Origin: Schlegelella_A sp036263655
Lineage (GTDB): Bacteria; Pseudomonadota; Gammaproteobacteria; Burkholderiales; Burkholderiaceae_C
Direction of reading: 5' to 3'
Assembly (NCBI GenBank): GCA_036263655.1
Contig: DATAGP010000052.1
Span: forward strand, 103,482-167,481
DNA length: 64,000 bases
The translations under genes and the position numbers were made by a program. Positions 34,199 to 41,927 of this stretch are shown here, one piece after another (the first letter of the stretch is position 1; every line of letters starts with the position of its first letter). Below the pieces are notes generated by a model. It saw only the letters and a list, made by a program, of their open reading frames with translations, ran no database searches and was not told the origin of the DNA.

Positions 34199-35866
34199 TC
34201 ACGGCGCGGTGCACACGAAGTTCGCCGCGTCGTCGGTGCTGCCCGACCCGACGTATCGCGCGACGTTCGGATACAGGCAGAGCGGCCGCGTCTGTGTCCC
34301 GCCGCCCGGCAGGTTGCGGCTGGCCAGGATCGTCTCCGGCGCGACGCCCTTCTCGACCCAGTCGACGACCGACTGGAACAGGTTCTGCGGCTGCGGTCCG
34401 GTCCCGCCGCCGCAGTGGGCCACCCCCGGGGCCATGAAGTGGCGGAAGAACTGCCGCGTCTGCGCATAGCCGCCGCCGAGGAAGTTCGTCACCGCGTCGT
34501 AGTACGCGATGCTGCCCTCCGGCATGATCAGCTGGTCGCTCCAGCCGTGCCACATGAGGAGCTTGCCGCCGCGGTCGCGGAACGCCCGCAGGTCGGGGTT
34601 CTCGCTGGCCATCATCGGATTGACCTGGCGCATCGTGTCCTTGAAGAAGGTCTCGTAGTTGCCATAGGTGAGCGTCGTCCAGTCCCAGCTCGGATCGAAG
34701 TAGACCCAGTAGCGCGGCTGCGCGACGGAGATGGCGAACGGATTCGTGCCGCCGAGCCCGCCGAGCGCCGTCCCGCGCGTGAGGCCGTACCAGAGCCGCT
34801 TGCCTTGCGTGTTCACCGGGCCGGACCAGATCTTCTGGATCGCCGTCGCCTCGGCGGGCGTGAGGCAGGTGTTGTCCGTCGACGTGCAGTTGCTGCGCGT
34901 GATCGTCGGGTCGTTTGCCGGGTTGTAGGCACAGGTGCGGGGATCCTCGAGAACCCCGTCGGCGACCCCGTCGCTCGCGTCGCAGGCGGCGACCGCGGCG
35001 TTGCTCGCCAGCGTCTGCTTGGCCGCGGCGATGGGCCCCCCGGTCTCGCTGCGCATCACGACCTGCGGCCAGATCTGCGCGGCCTGGAAGCGATCCCAGT
35101 GGAACGCCGGGGCGCCGGCGAGGATGCCGTCGTAGTCGCCCGGGAAGTCCTGCGCCATGCGCATGCCCTGCCGGCCGCCCGTCGAGCAGCCGTTCCAGTA
35201 CGAGTATTCCGGCAGCTGGCCGTAGAACGCCTGGGTGAGCTGCTTGCCGATCACGGCCATCAGGTGCTCGGAGCGGAACGCGAAGTCGCTCTGCAGCTGG
35301 ACGTCGGGCGCGCCGTTCGGCACCGGCGTGAGCATGCCGAAGGTGCCGCTGCCGCCGGTGTGGCCGGTGTCGGTCTGGATGCCGACGTAGCCGGCCGAGA
35401 CGGCGTTGTTGGGCACGTTGACGCTGCCGGCATAGCCGCCGCCGCCCTCGGACTGCAGGCGGCCGTTCCAGCGTCCCTCGGTCGGCAGCGCGACCCAGAT
35501 GTTGATGGCCGGGGCCACGAGCACCCGCACCAGGCAGTAGGGCGCGCCCGACGGTGTCGTGCCTGTCGAGACCGACGTGATCGTGACCGACGTGTCGTTC
35601 GGCGGCGTGGTCGTCGGCAGGGTCGGCAGGTCGGAGACGAGTTGCACGCTGCCGATGCCGGCGGCGTCGCAGGTGCGGACCGGCGTGGCGTTGTGCGAGG
35701 TTTGCACGGTGGCGGTGCGGCCCGGATCGGCACCGCTGACGGAAGCTTCGGTGCTGCCGTCCACCGAGCCGCCTCCGCCGCAGCCGAGGAGTGCGGCGAC
35801 GGCGAAGAGCGAGGAGATGCTGAGCGCGGTGGCGGCCGAACGAGGGCGCGACGAATCGACCGACAT
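34199..35866 (-). CDS. Tannase/feruloyl esterase family lipoprotein
   Basis: This 555-residue member of the tannase family (PF07519) has the CS-D-HC arrangement. Cys227-Ser228 lies in NGCSTGGRQG, the aspartate in GWSDQLIMP, and His484-Cys485 in GVAHCGGG. The loop DASDGVADGVLEDP is the family's calcium-binding loop. The N-terminus has a lipobox (ALLGCGGG, Cys29), so it should be a lipid-anchored enzyme facing the periplasm or outside. Homologues hydrolyse gallate or ferulate esters and phthalate esters such as MHET; the substrate here is unknown. It lies next to a decayed ring-hydroxylating dioxygenase. Confidence 0.9.
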   Translation of the reverse strand: MSVDSSRPRSAATALSISSLFAVAALLGCGGGGSVDGSTEASVSGADPGRTATVQTSHNATPVRTCDAAGIGSVQLVSDLPTLPTTTPPNDTSVTITSVSTGTTPSGAPYCLVRVLVAPAINIWVALPTEGRWNGRLQSEGGGGYAGSVNVPNNAVSAGYVGIQTDTGHTGGSGTFGMLTPVPNGAPDVQLQSDFAFRSEHLMAVIGKQLTQAFYGQLPEYSYWNGCSTGGRQGMRMAQDFPGDYDGILAGAPAFHWDRFQAAQIWPQVVMRSETGGPIAAAKQTLASNAAVAACDASDGVADGVLEDPRTCAYNPANDPTITRSNCTSTDNTCLTPAEATAIQKIWSGPVNTQGKRLWYGLTRGTALGGLGGTNPFAISVAQPRYWVYFDPSWDWTTLTYGNYETFFKDTMRQVNPMMASENPDLRAFRDRGGKLLMWHGWSDQLIMPEGSIAYYDAVTNFLGGGYAQTRQFFRHFMAPGVAHCGGGTGPQPQNLFQSVVDWVEKGVAPETILASRNLPGGGTQTRPLCLYPNVARYVGSGSTDDAANFVCTAP

Positions 35867-36018
35867 GATGATTCCTGCTCCGTGCCGTCCGGGAGACGGC
35901 GACGCGGGAACCAGATTAGGTGTTACGCCGCGACGATGTCATCAGGGCAATTCACGATCGGCGCAAGCACGCGGCTTGCCAACGCGACCCCGATCCCGAT
36001 CCCGATCGCGATTGACGA

Positions 36019-37192
36019 TCAGACGCAGTAGAAGTCGAGCATCGTCGGGATCACGTCGGTCATGAGAACGATCTTCTTGCGAGCGATCAGCCAGCCGTCG
36101 CGTGCCTGGCGCAGCTCGTGCCCGACACCGACGTGTCCGGGGCGATCCCGAGCTCGACTGCGTGCGCGTCGGGGCCGCGGACGACACGGCCGATGGCGCG
36201 GGCGTAGCCCTGTTGCCATTCGATCTCGCCGCTGGCGAAGCCGCGCTGGCAGTCCTCGAAGGTGACGGTGTCGTCGGGCGTCGCGAGGCCGCTCGGATTG
36301 AAGAAGTCCTGGTACTGCCGCAAGCGCTGCCGCCGGCGTTCCGGGCTCTCGCCCACCGGTGCGAGGCAGTACGACGCGATCTCGGTCCTGTCGACCGCGA
36401 CCGGCGTGATCACGCGCATCTGCAGCGCCGCGGTGGAGGCCAGCTGCAGGTTCGGAAAGACGTTGAGCTGCCGCGTGCGCAGCATCCAGGCCGCACGCGT
36501 CTCGCCGAGCCTGGCCGTCAGTTCGGCACGTTGCGGGTAGAGCGAATGGTTCTGTTCCGGCGACGTGGTCCAGACCAGCGCATGGCGTTGCGGAAGCCGA
36601 ACGAGCCCATCGCTTCTTCCTGCTTCTTCTCGCCCTGCCAGATCGCCGCCTCGACGTCGGTGCGCTCAGGCATCCCGGCGCGGCGATCGAGGAGCCGCAG
36701 GTAGGAAGGGTGGGTGGAGGTGAAGTGGTACGCATCGACCGAGTTCGATGAAGCCGCGGGTGTCGCCGAGATGGTCCTCGAGGGCGGGCACGTCCGACGA
36801 CAGGCTGGCGAAGAGGAAGCCGCGGTATTCGGCGAAGCGTGCGACCGGCTGCATGTGGTGGCTGTCGGCGTCGAAGGCGGCGGCGTAGTCGCCCGCCGCC
36901 TTGTCCTTGATCGCCACGTTGCAGCCCCGGCTGTCGTAGCTCCAGCCGTGATACCTGCACACGTGCACGCGCCGGTTGCCGCGGCGCTCGTGGCAGACGA
37001 GGGCGCCCTTGTGCCGGCAGGAGTTGTGCACGCAGTGCAGCGCGCCGTCCTGGTCGCGCATCAGCACCAGCGCCTGCTCGCGGATGCGCGTGATCAGGTA
37101 ATCTCGCCGCTCCTGAACACGTCGCGGTGGACGCGGAAGATGCCCTCGTCCGGCCGGTCGTCGATCAGGTGCTCGAGCGGTCTGGGTTCCAT
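36019..37192 (-). pseudogene. Collapsed benAB-like aromatic ring-hydroxylating dioxygenase (alpha subunit plus tail of beta)
   Basis: Five fragments in changing frames follow one another on the minus strand. Fragment 1 (37192-37097) is the alpha N-terminus, IDDRPDEGIFRVHRDVF, ending in an in-frame TGA. After a lost stretch of about 25-30 residues, fragment 2 (about 37100-36741) is the Rieske domain, with SCRHKGALVC and CRYHGWSYD. After a second lost stretch, fragment 3 (about 36740-36586) is the active-site start, DAYHFTSTHPSYLRLL, running to GSFGFRN. A one-base shift near 36586 then leads into fragment 4, HALVWTTSPEQNHSLYP through LRQYQDFFNPSGLATP. Near 36118-36122 the alpha frame fuses to fragment 5, the C-terminus of a beta subunit (DGWLIARKKIVL, then DFYCV, stop 36019). 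It matches benzoate/anthranilate-type dioxygenases and cannot make an enzyme. Confidence 0.82.
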
Positions 37193-37266
37193 GCGATCGA
37201 TCCGGTCGGACGCCGGCCCTCGATCCGCGCCACGGGGCGTGGTTTCGACTCCGTCGCCGCAGGCGC

Positions 37267-37770
37267 TCAGCTGCTCGTCCGCACCAGCCTCAGCGGGAAC
37301 TTCGACTGTCCGATGCTCGGCCGCACCTTGCCGTTCGAGAAGTTCACCAGCCACACGTTCAGGTTGTCGGTGCTGCCGGTGCGGCTGGCCCAGTACAGGG
37401 CGCCGGGCGTCTGCGGGAAGGCCTGGGTGTCGATGCGCGGCTTCTTCTTCTGCTTCATGTCGACCAGGGCGACGAGCTCCTCGCGCGTCGGGATGCGCCA
37501 TGCCTTGCCCTCGTCCCTGGCGGTGCGGGTCGCCTTCTCCTTCGCGCCGGCGTAGCTGTACTTGAGGAGCTTGCCGCTGCAGGCCTTGCCGTCCCAGCGC
37601 ATGCCTTCCGAGCAGCGGCGCCACGTCAGGCCGGCCGCGCTGTCCCTCACCTCCTGGCCGTCGGCCGAGATCGTGAACCGTCCCTGGCCGTGGCTGGCGC
37701 CCGCGGCGAGGGCGAGCAGGGCGATCGCGGCGAAGCGCAGGCGGGGCAGGGCCGCACGTGACAGTGTCAT
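37267..37770 (-). CDS. Exported DUF1566 (Lcl-like) domain protein
   Basis: This 167-residue protein has a signal peptide (cleavage near GASHG) and a DUF1566 domain: VRDSAAGLTWRRCSEGM, the helix AWRIPTREELVALVD, ALYWASRTGSTDN and the final FPLRLVR. ATG 37770 is supported by AGGGAGA upstream. DUF1566 domains occur in secreted and surface proteins; the role is unknown. It is separated from the dioxygenase pseudogene by 74 bp. Confidence 0.82.
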   Translation of the reverse strand: MTLSRAALPRLRFAAIALLALAAGASHGQGRFTISADGQEVRDSAAGLTWRRCSEGMRWDGKACSGKLLKYSYAGAKEKATRTARDEGKAWRIPTREELVALVDMKQKKKPRIDTQAFPQTPGALYWASRTGSTDNLNVWLVNFSNGKVRPSIGQSKFPLRLVRTSS

Positions 37771-37878
37771 GGAATCTCCCTTGGCAGCGTCGGAAGCCGG
37801 GTCGGTCCGCACAGCTGCGCGATTATAGAAATCGGCTTCGCGCGCGACCCCGCTGCCGCCGCCGGTGGGCACCGGCGA

Positions 37879-38607
37879 TCAGGGGCTGGAAACGCCGGCG
37901 GCCGCCGTCGTGGTGGCGCTCGCGGTGCTGGCCGCGAGCTGCTGCTCGAGCCGCTTGCGGTCGGCGGTCAGGCGGCCGGCGATCAGCGTCACCACTTCGA
38001 AGCCGAATTCCGGGTTCTGGTAGTAGAGCTGCTGGAACGTCGCGCCGTCGATGCGCAGGACGACGCATGTCGTCGTGCAGCGCGCGGTCAGGGTCCGGCG
38101 CTTGTCGGGGGCGAAGAAGGCGATCTCGCCGAACAGCCGGCCCGCCTCCATCACCTGGCCGATCTCGACGAGCTCGATGCGGCCTTCGGCGAGGAAATAG
38201 ATGTGATCGGCGGCATCGCCCTTGCGGAACAGCACGCTGCCCGCCTTGAGGCGGCGCTTGCGCATGTACGGCTTGAGCCAGACGCCGGACAGGTCGCCCT
38301 CCGCCGAGGCCGCGCGCACGCGCCGCGTGAGGCGGACCATCTCGACGGTGCGATAGATGTTGATCGGCAGCAGCGCTCCGTGCAGCAGCATCACCACGAT
38401 CGACGGATGGAGCACGCCGTAGACGAGGAAGCAGACGCTGCCGCCCACCGCCAGGCAGCGCAGGGGGATCATGGTCTTCACGAAGGAGCTGACGATCGCC
38501 AGCGCGACGGCGACGGCGCCGGCGGCGAGGGCGAGGATGCCCACCGGCGTCGACACGGCCTGGGCCAGATTGGCGGCGGCGAGGGCGAACAGTTCCTGCG
38601 GTGACAT
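37879..38607 (-). CDS. Membrane protein with C-terminal cyclic nucleotide-binding domain
   Basis: This 242-residue protein has three hydrophobic segments in residues 15-90 (GILALAAGAVAVALAIVSSF and following) and then a cNMP-binding beta-roll. The roll contains GSVLFRKGDAADHIYFLAEG, the phosphate-binding cassette RLFGEIAFFAPDKRRTLTA and a C-helix (FEVVTLIAGRLTADRKRLEQ). The canonical cassette is FGE-(I/L)-A-L-x(2)-x-x-R-(S/T)A, and the Arg-Thr pair is retained, so cAMP or cGMP binding is plausible. It is divergent from the Tat-type oxidase and lies 1.5 kb from a second cNMP-domain protein. Confidence 0.85.
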   Translation of the reverse strand: MSPQELFALAAANLAQAVSTPVGILALAAGAVAVALAIVSSFVKTMIPLRCLAVGGSVCFLVYGVLHPSIVVMLLHGALLPINIYRTVEMVRLTRRVRAASAEGDLSGVWLKPYMRKRRLKAGSVLFRKGDAADHIYFLAEGRIELVEIGQVMEAGRLFGEIAFFAPDKRRTLTARCTTTCVVLRIDGATFQQLYYQNPEFGFEVVTLIAGRLTADRKRLEQQLAASTASATTTAAAGVSSP

Positions 38608-38690
38608 GCGTCTCTTCCTGTTGCGCCGGCTCGGTGAAAGGCGCCGCCAATGTGCCACAGCCGGCGAGGGCCGACGGCATACTTGCGGCC

Positions 38691-40127
38691 ATGCTTGAAG
38701 AGCCGCCATCCAGCTGCAGTCGCCGGAGCGTGCTGGCCCGGGCGCTCGCCGTCGGCCTGGCCTGCGAGCTGGCACCGCTCGCCGCGCTGGCTGCGCAGCT
38801 TTCGCTGCCGATCGAGAACGTCACCCGGCTCTACACGGTGGAGGTCGCGCGCATCGAGACGCCGACCGATGCCGACTCGGTGGTGCGCGCGCTGCGCGAC
38901 TGGTCCGGCAAGGTCGCCATCGGCGGCGGCCGCTACAGCATGGGCGGGCAGGTCGCCATCGCCGGCGGGCTGCACCTCGACATGCGGCGCATGAAGCGCG
39001 TGGTCTGGCTGCGCGCCGCCGAGCGTCGCGTCCGCGTGCAGGCCGGCGTCACCTGGCGCGATCTGCACGACGTGCTCGACGAGCACGACCTGTCGGTGCG
39101 CACGATGCAGAGCTATTCCAACTTCACGGTCGGCGGCGCGGTGTCGGTGAACTGCCACGGCCGCTACGTCGGTCACGGGCCGGTCGGCCACTCGGTGCGC
39201 GCGCTCCAGCTGGTGCTCGCCGACGGCCGCATCGTCGAGGCCAGCCGCACCGAGAACACCGAGCTGCTGCGGGCCGCGATCGGCGGCTACGGCGCGATCG
39301 GCGTGATCACCGAGGTCGAGCTCGACCTCGACGACAACACCAAGATGGAGCGGCAGATCGAGGAGGTGCCGCTCACGGCGTACCCGAAATACTTCGAGGC
39401 CAAGGTGCTCAACGACCGCTCGAGCGTGATGCACAACGCCGATCTCCTGCCGCCGCAGTTCGATGCGCCGGTCGCCATCACCTGGCGCCGCAGCGACAAG
39501 CCGCTGACCCGGCCGCGCCGTCTCGTGCCGCGCAACCAGAGCTACAAGCTGCAGCGCAACGCCCTGTGGGCGCTGACGGAGATGCCGGGTGCCGGCAGCC
39601 TGCGCGATCCGGCGACCGACCTGGTGCGCCGGCTCAAGCCGGCAGTCGCCTGGCGCAACCACGAGGCGAGCCTCGACGTCGCTGCGCTCGAGCCGTATTC
39701 GCGGCGTCTGTCGACCTATGCGCTGGACGAGTTCTTCGTGCCGCCCCGCCGGTTCGAGTCCTTCGTCCTCGAGATGGGCCGGATCCTGCGCCGCCACCGC
39801 GTCGCCGCCGTGAACGTCTCGATCCGGCACAGCCCCGCCGACACGCTCGCCCTCATGCCGTGGGCCCGCGAAGAGGTGTTCTCCTTCGTGCTGTTCTACA
39901 AGCAGGGCGTCGATGCGGCGTCGCAGAAGGCCGTCGGCGAATGGACCCGCGAGCTCGTCGAGGCCGCGCTGCAGCACGAGGGACGCTACTACCTGCCCTA
40001 CCAACTGCACGCCACGCGCCGGCAGTTCGAGCGCGCCTACCCGGAAGTCGCCCAGCTGCGCGAGCTCAAGGCGCGGGTCGACCCGCAGGGCCGCTTCAGC
40101 AACTCGCTTTGGCAGAAGTACCTCTGA
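38691..40127 (+). CDS. Tat-exported FAD-binding (PCMH/ALO-like) oxidase
   Basis: This 478-residue flavoprotein starts at ATG 38691 with a twin-arginine signal (CSRRSVLARALAVG, then a hydrophobic stretch ending ALAAQL). The FAD-binding PCMH core has VAIGGGRYSMGGQVA, VQAGVTWRDLHDVLDE, GGAVSVNCHGRYVGHGPVG and GYGAIGVITEVEL. The C-terminus DPQGRFSNSLWQKYL is typical of D-arabinono-lactone oxidase/cytokinin-dehydrogenase relatives. The natural electron donor is unknown. Its stop overlaps the likely start of the patatin gene, indicating coupling. Confidence 0.85.
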   Translation: MLEEPPSSCSRRSVLARALAVGLACELAPLAALAAQLSLPIENVTRLYTVEVARIETPTDADSVVRALRDWSGKVAIGGGRYSMGGQVAIAGGLHLDMRRMKRVVWLRAAERRVRVQAGVTWRDLHDVLDEHDLSVRTMQSYSNFTVGGAVSVNCHGRYVGHGPVGHSVRALQLVLADGRIVEASRTENTELLRAAIGGYGAIGVITEVELDLDDNTKMERQIEEVPLTAYPKYFEAKVLNDRSSVMHNADLLPPQFDAPVAITWRRSDKPLTRPRRLVPRNQSYKLQRNALWALTEMPGAGSLRDPATDLVRRLKPAVAWRNHEASLDVAALEPYSRRLSTYALDEFFVPPRRFESFVLEMGRILRRHRVAAVNVSIRHSPADTLALMPWAREEVFSFVLFYKQGVDAASQKAVGEWTRELVEAALQHEGRYYLPYQLHATRRQFERAYPEVAQLRELKARVDPQGRFSNSLWQKYL

Positions 40128-41830
40128 TCCCGTCGCTGGCCCTGCACCCGCTGTTCGCGGGGATCGCCGCCCCGTCGCTCGCGAAGCTCGAACCGCACCT
40201 GCAGACACGCGACTTCGCCGCCGGCGATATCGTCCTGCGCGCCGGCGTCGAGTCGGCCGAGCTGTTCGGGCTGATCGAAGGCGCGGTGCGCGTCGAGCTG
40301 GCCGGCGGCCGGCGCGTGCAGCTGGTCGCGCCGCAGTGCTTCGGCGAGCTCTCGGCGCTGACCGGCGAGCCGGTCTCGGCGACGGTCGTCGCCCAGCGCG
40401 ACGCGCGCGTCTGGGTGCTCGCGGCCCCGGTCCTGTTCGAGGCGATGGCGCAGGAGGCCGCGTTCTTCCGCAACGTCGCGACCATGCTCGGGCTGCGCCT
40501 GCGCGAGCGCACGCGGCGCACGCCGGCCAAGCGCCCGCGCGTCGTGCTGATGCCGATCCGCGAGGAGGGCGACCGCGCCGTGCTCGCCGCGGTCGGCCGC
40601 GGCCTGCAGCACTACGCGCCCGGCTCCGAGCACGGCGAGGTCGCCGGCGAGGACCTGGCGCCGGGAACGGAGCGCATGCGCCGCTGGCGCGACGAAGGCC
40701 CCGGCGACGCGGTGCTGCTGCTCGGCGCCGGGCTCGGCGGCGGCGCGCCGCTACTGGCGGACCTCGATGCCGCCGACGTGCTGCTGGTCACCGGCGAGGA
40801 GCTGCCCGGCCTCGCCCCCACGCTCGCCGACCCCGTCGTCTGGCGGCGCGGCGCGCTCTCCGAAGCGGCGGCGCTGCAGCGCTGGTGCCATGCCCTGCCT
40901 GCCGAGGAGGTCGAGGCCGCCCTGGCGGCGCCCGACTGGTCGCGGACGCGCCAGCCGGACCTCGACCACCTCGTGCGGCGGCTCTGCGGCCGCGACGTCG
41001 GCGTCGCCATGAGCGTGGGCGCGGCCGCCGGCCTGGCGCATCTCGGCGTGCTCGAGGTTCTCGAGGACGACGGCCTGCCCATCGACTTCCTCTGCGGCTC
41101 GAGCATGGGCGGCGCGGTGGCGCTCGCCTTCGCGCGCTTCGGCAGCGCCCGCGCCGCGACGGAGGTCCTGCTGCGCCTCGTCGCCGAGTTCGCCCGCTCC
41201 AAGGGCATCCAGTGGCTGCCGCGCTCCTCGCTGATCTCGGCCGCGCGCATGACGACCCTCACCGGCGCCCTGTACGGCGACGCGACCTTCGCGCAGCTGC
41301 GCCTGCCGATCGCGGTGGTCGCGGCCGATCTCGCCCGGGGCAAGCGGGCGGTGCTCGACAGCGGCCCGGTGGCGCCGGCCGCGCGCGCGACGGCCGCCAT
41401 CCCGGGCGTCTTCGCGCCGGTCCGGCTCGGCGACGCGATGCTCGTCGACGGTGCCGTCGTGTCGCGCCTGCCGGTCGACCTGCTGGCGGCGCGCGGCTGC
41501 GGATTCAAGCTGGCGGCGCTGGTCCGGCCGACCTATCCGCAGGAAGCACCGGGCGCCGCGCGCGCCGCCGATCGCCTGGAGCAGCGGCTGCAACGGCCGT
41601 TCGGCCTGCGCGCCGCGATGGGCGGCGCCTACCGCCTGCAGGGCTGGTGGGATTCGGCCAGCCAGGCCGAGCGCGCCGACCTCTCGCTCACGGTGCCGAT
41701 CCCGGTCGGCGAAGGCTTCAACTTCGCGATGGCCGAGGCGATGGTCGATTGCGGCCGGCGCACGGCGCAGGAGCGCCTGCCGCAGATCCGCCTGGCCATG
41801 CAGCAGGTGCTGGCGCCGGGCGTGCCGTGA
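40109..41830 (+). CDS. Patatin-like phospholipase with N-terminal cNMP-binding domain (NTE/RssA family)
   Basis: This protein is about 573 residues. An N-terminal cyclic-nucleotide-binding roll (HPLFAGIAAPSLAKLEPHL, then APQCFGELSALTGEPVSATV, about residues 13-125) is followed by a linker domain. A patatin domain comes next: the oxyanion helix GAAAGLAHLGVLEVLEDDG, the lipase motif G-S-S-M-G with Ser332, and DGAVVSRLPVD providing the catalytic Asp. This is the bacterial neuropathy-target-esterase architecture. No ATG exists near the domain start. TTG 40109 (overlapping the oxidase gene by 19 bp) or CTG 40124 are the candidates, and TTG is preferred. Confidence 0.85.
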   Translation: MAEVPLIPSLALHPLFAGIAAPSLAKLEPHLQTRDFAAGDIVLRAGVESAELFGLIEGAVRVELAGGRRVQLVAPQCFGELSALTGEPVSATVVAQRDARVWVLAAPVLFEAMAQEAAFFRNVATMLGLRLRERTRRTPAKRPRVVLMPIREEGDRAVLAAVGRGLQHYAPGSEHGEVAGEDLAPGTERMRRWRDEGPGDAVLLLGAGLGGGAPLLADLDAADVLLVTGEELPGLAPTLADPVVWRRGALSEAAALQRWCHALPAEEVEAALAAPDWSRTRQPDLDHLVRRLCGRDVGVAMSVGAAAGLAHLGVLEVLEDDGLPIDFLCGSSMGGAVALAFARFGSARAATEVLLRLVAEFARSKGIQWLPRSSLISAARMTTLTGALYGDATFAQLRLPIAVVAADLARGKRAVLDSGPVAPAARATAAIPGVFAPVRLGDAMLVDGAVVSRLPVDLLAARGCGFKLAALVRPTYPQEAPGAARAADRLEQRLQRPFGLRAAMGGAYRLQGWWDSASQAERADLSLTVPIPVGEGFNFAMAEAMVDCGRRTAQERLPQIRLAMQQVLAPGVP

Positions 41831-41927
41831 CGGCCCTTGCGGGCGATCGGTGCAGGCGAAGGGCCGCGGGTAGACTCGCCGCCTTGCCAAACCTGCGGGC
41901 GCGAAGGCTTCGTCTGCCCGCTTCGCG

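Noticed and set aside
36019..36960. A 313-codon minus-strand frame as an intact gene
   Set aside because: Only its last ~40 residues resemble a real protein (dioxygenase beta tail). The rest is out of frame with clear dioxygenase alpha fragments, so the region is a pseudogene.
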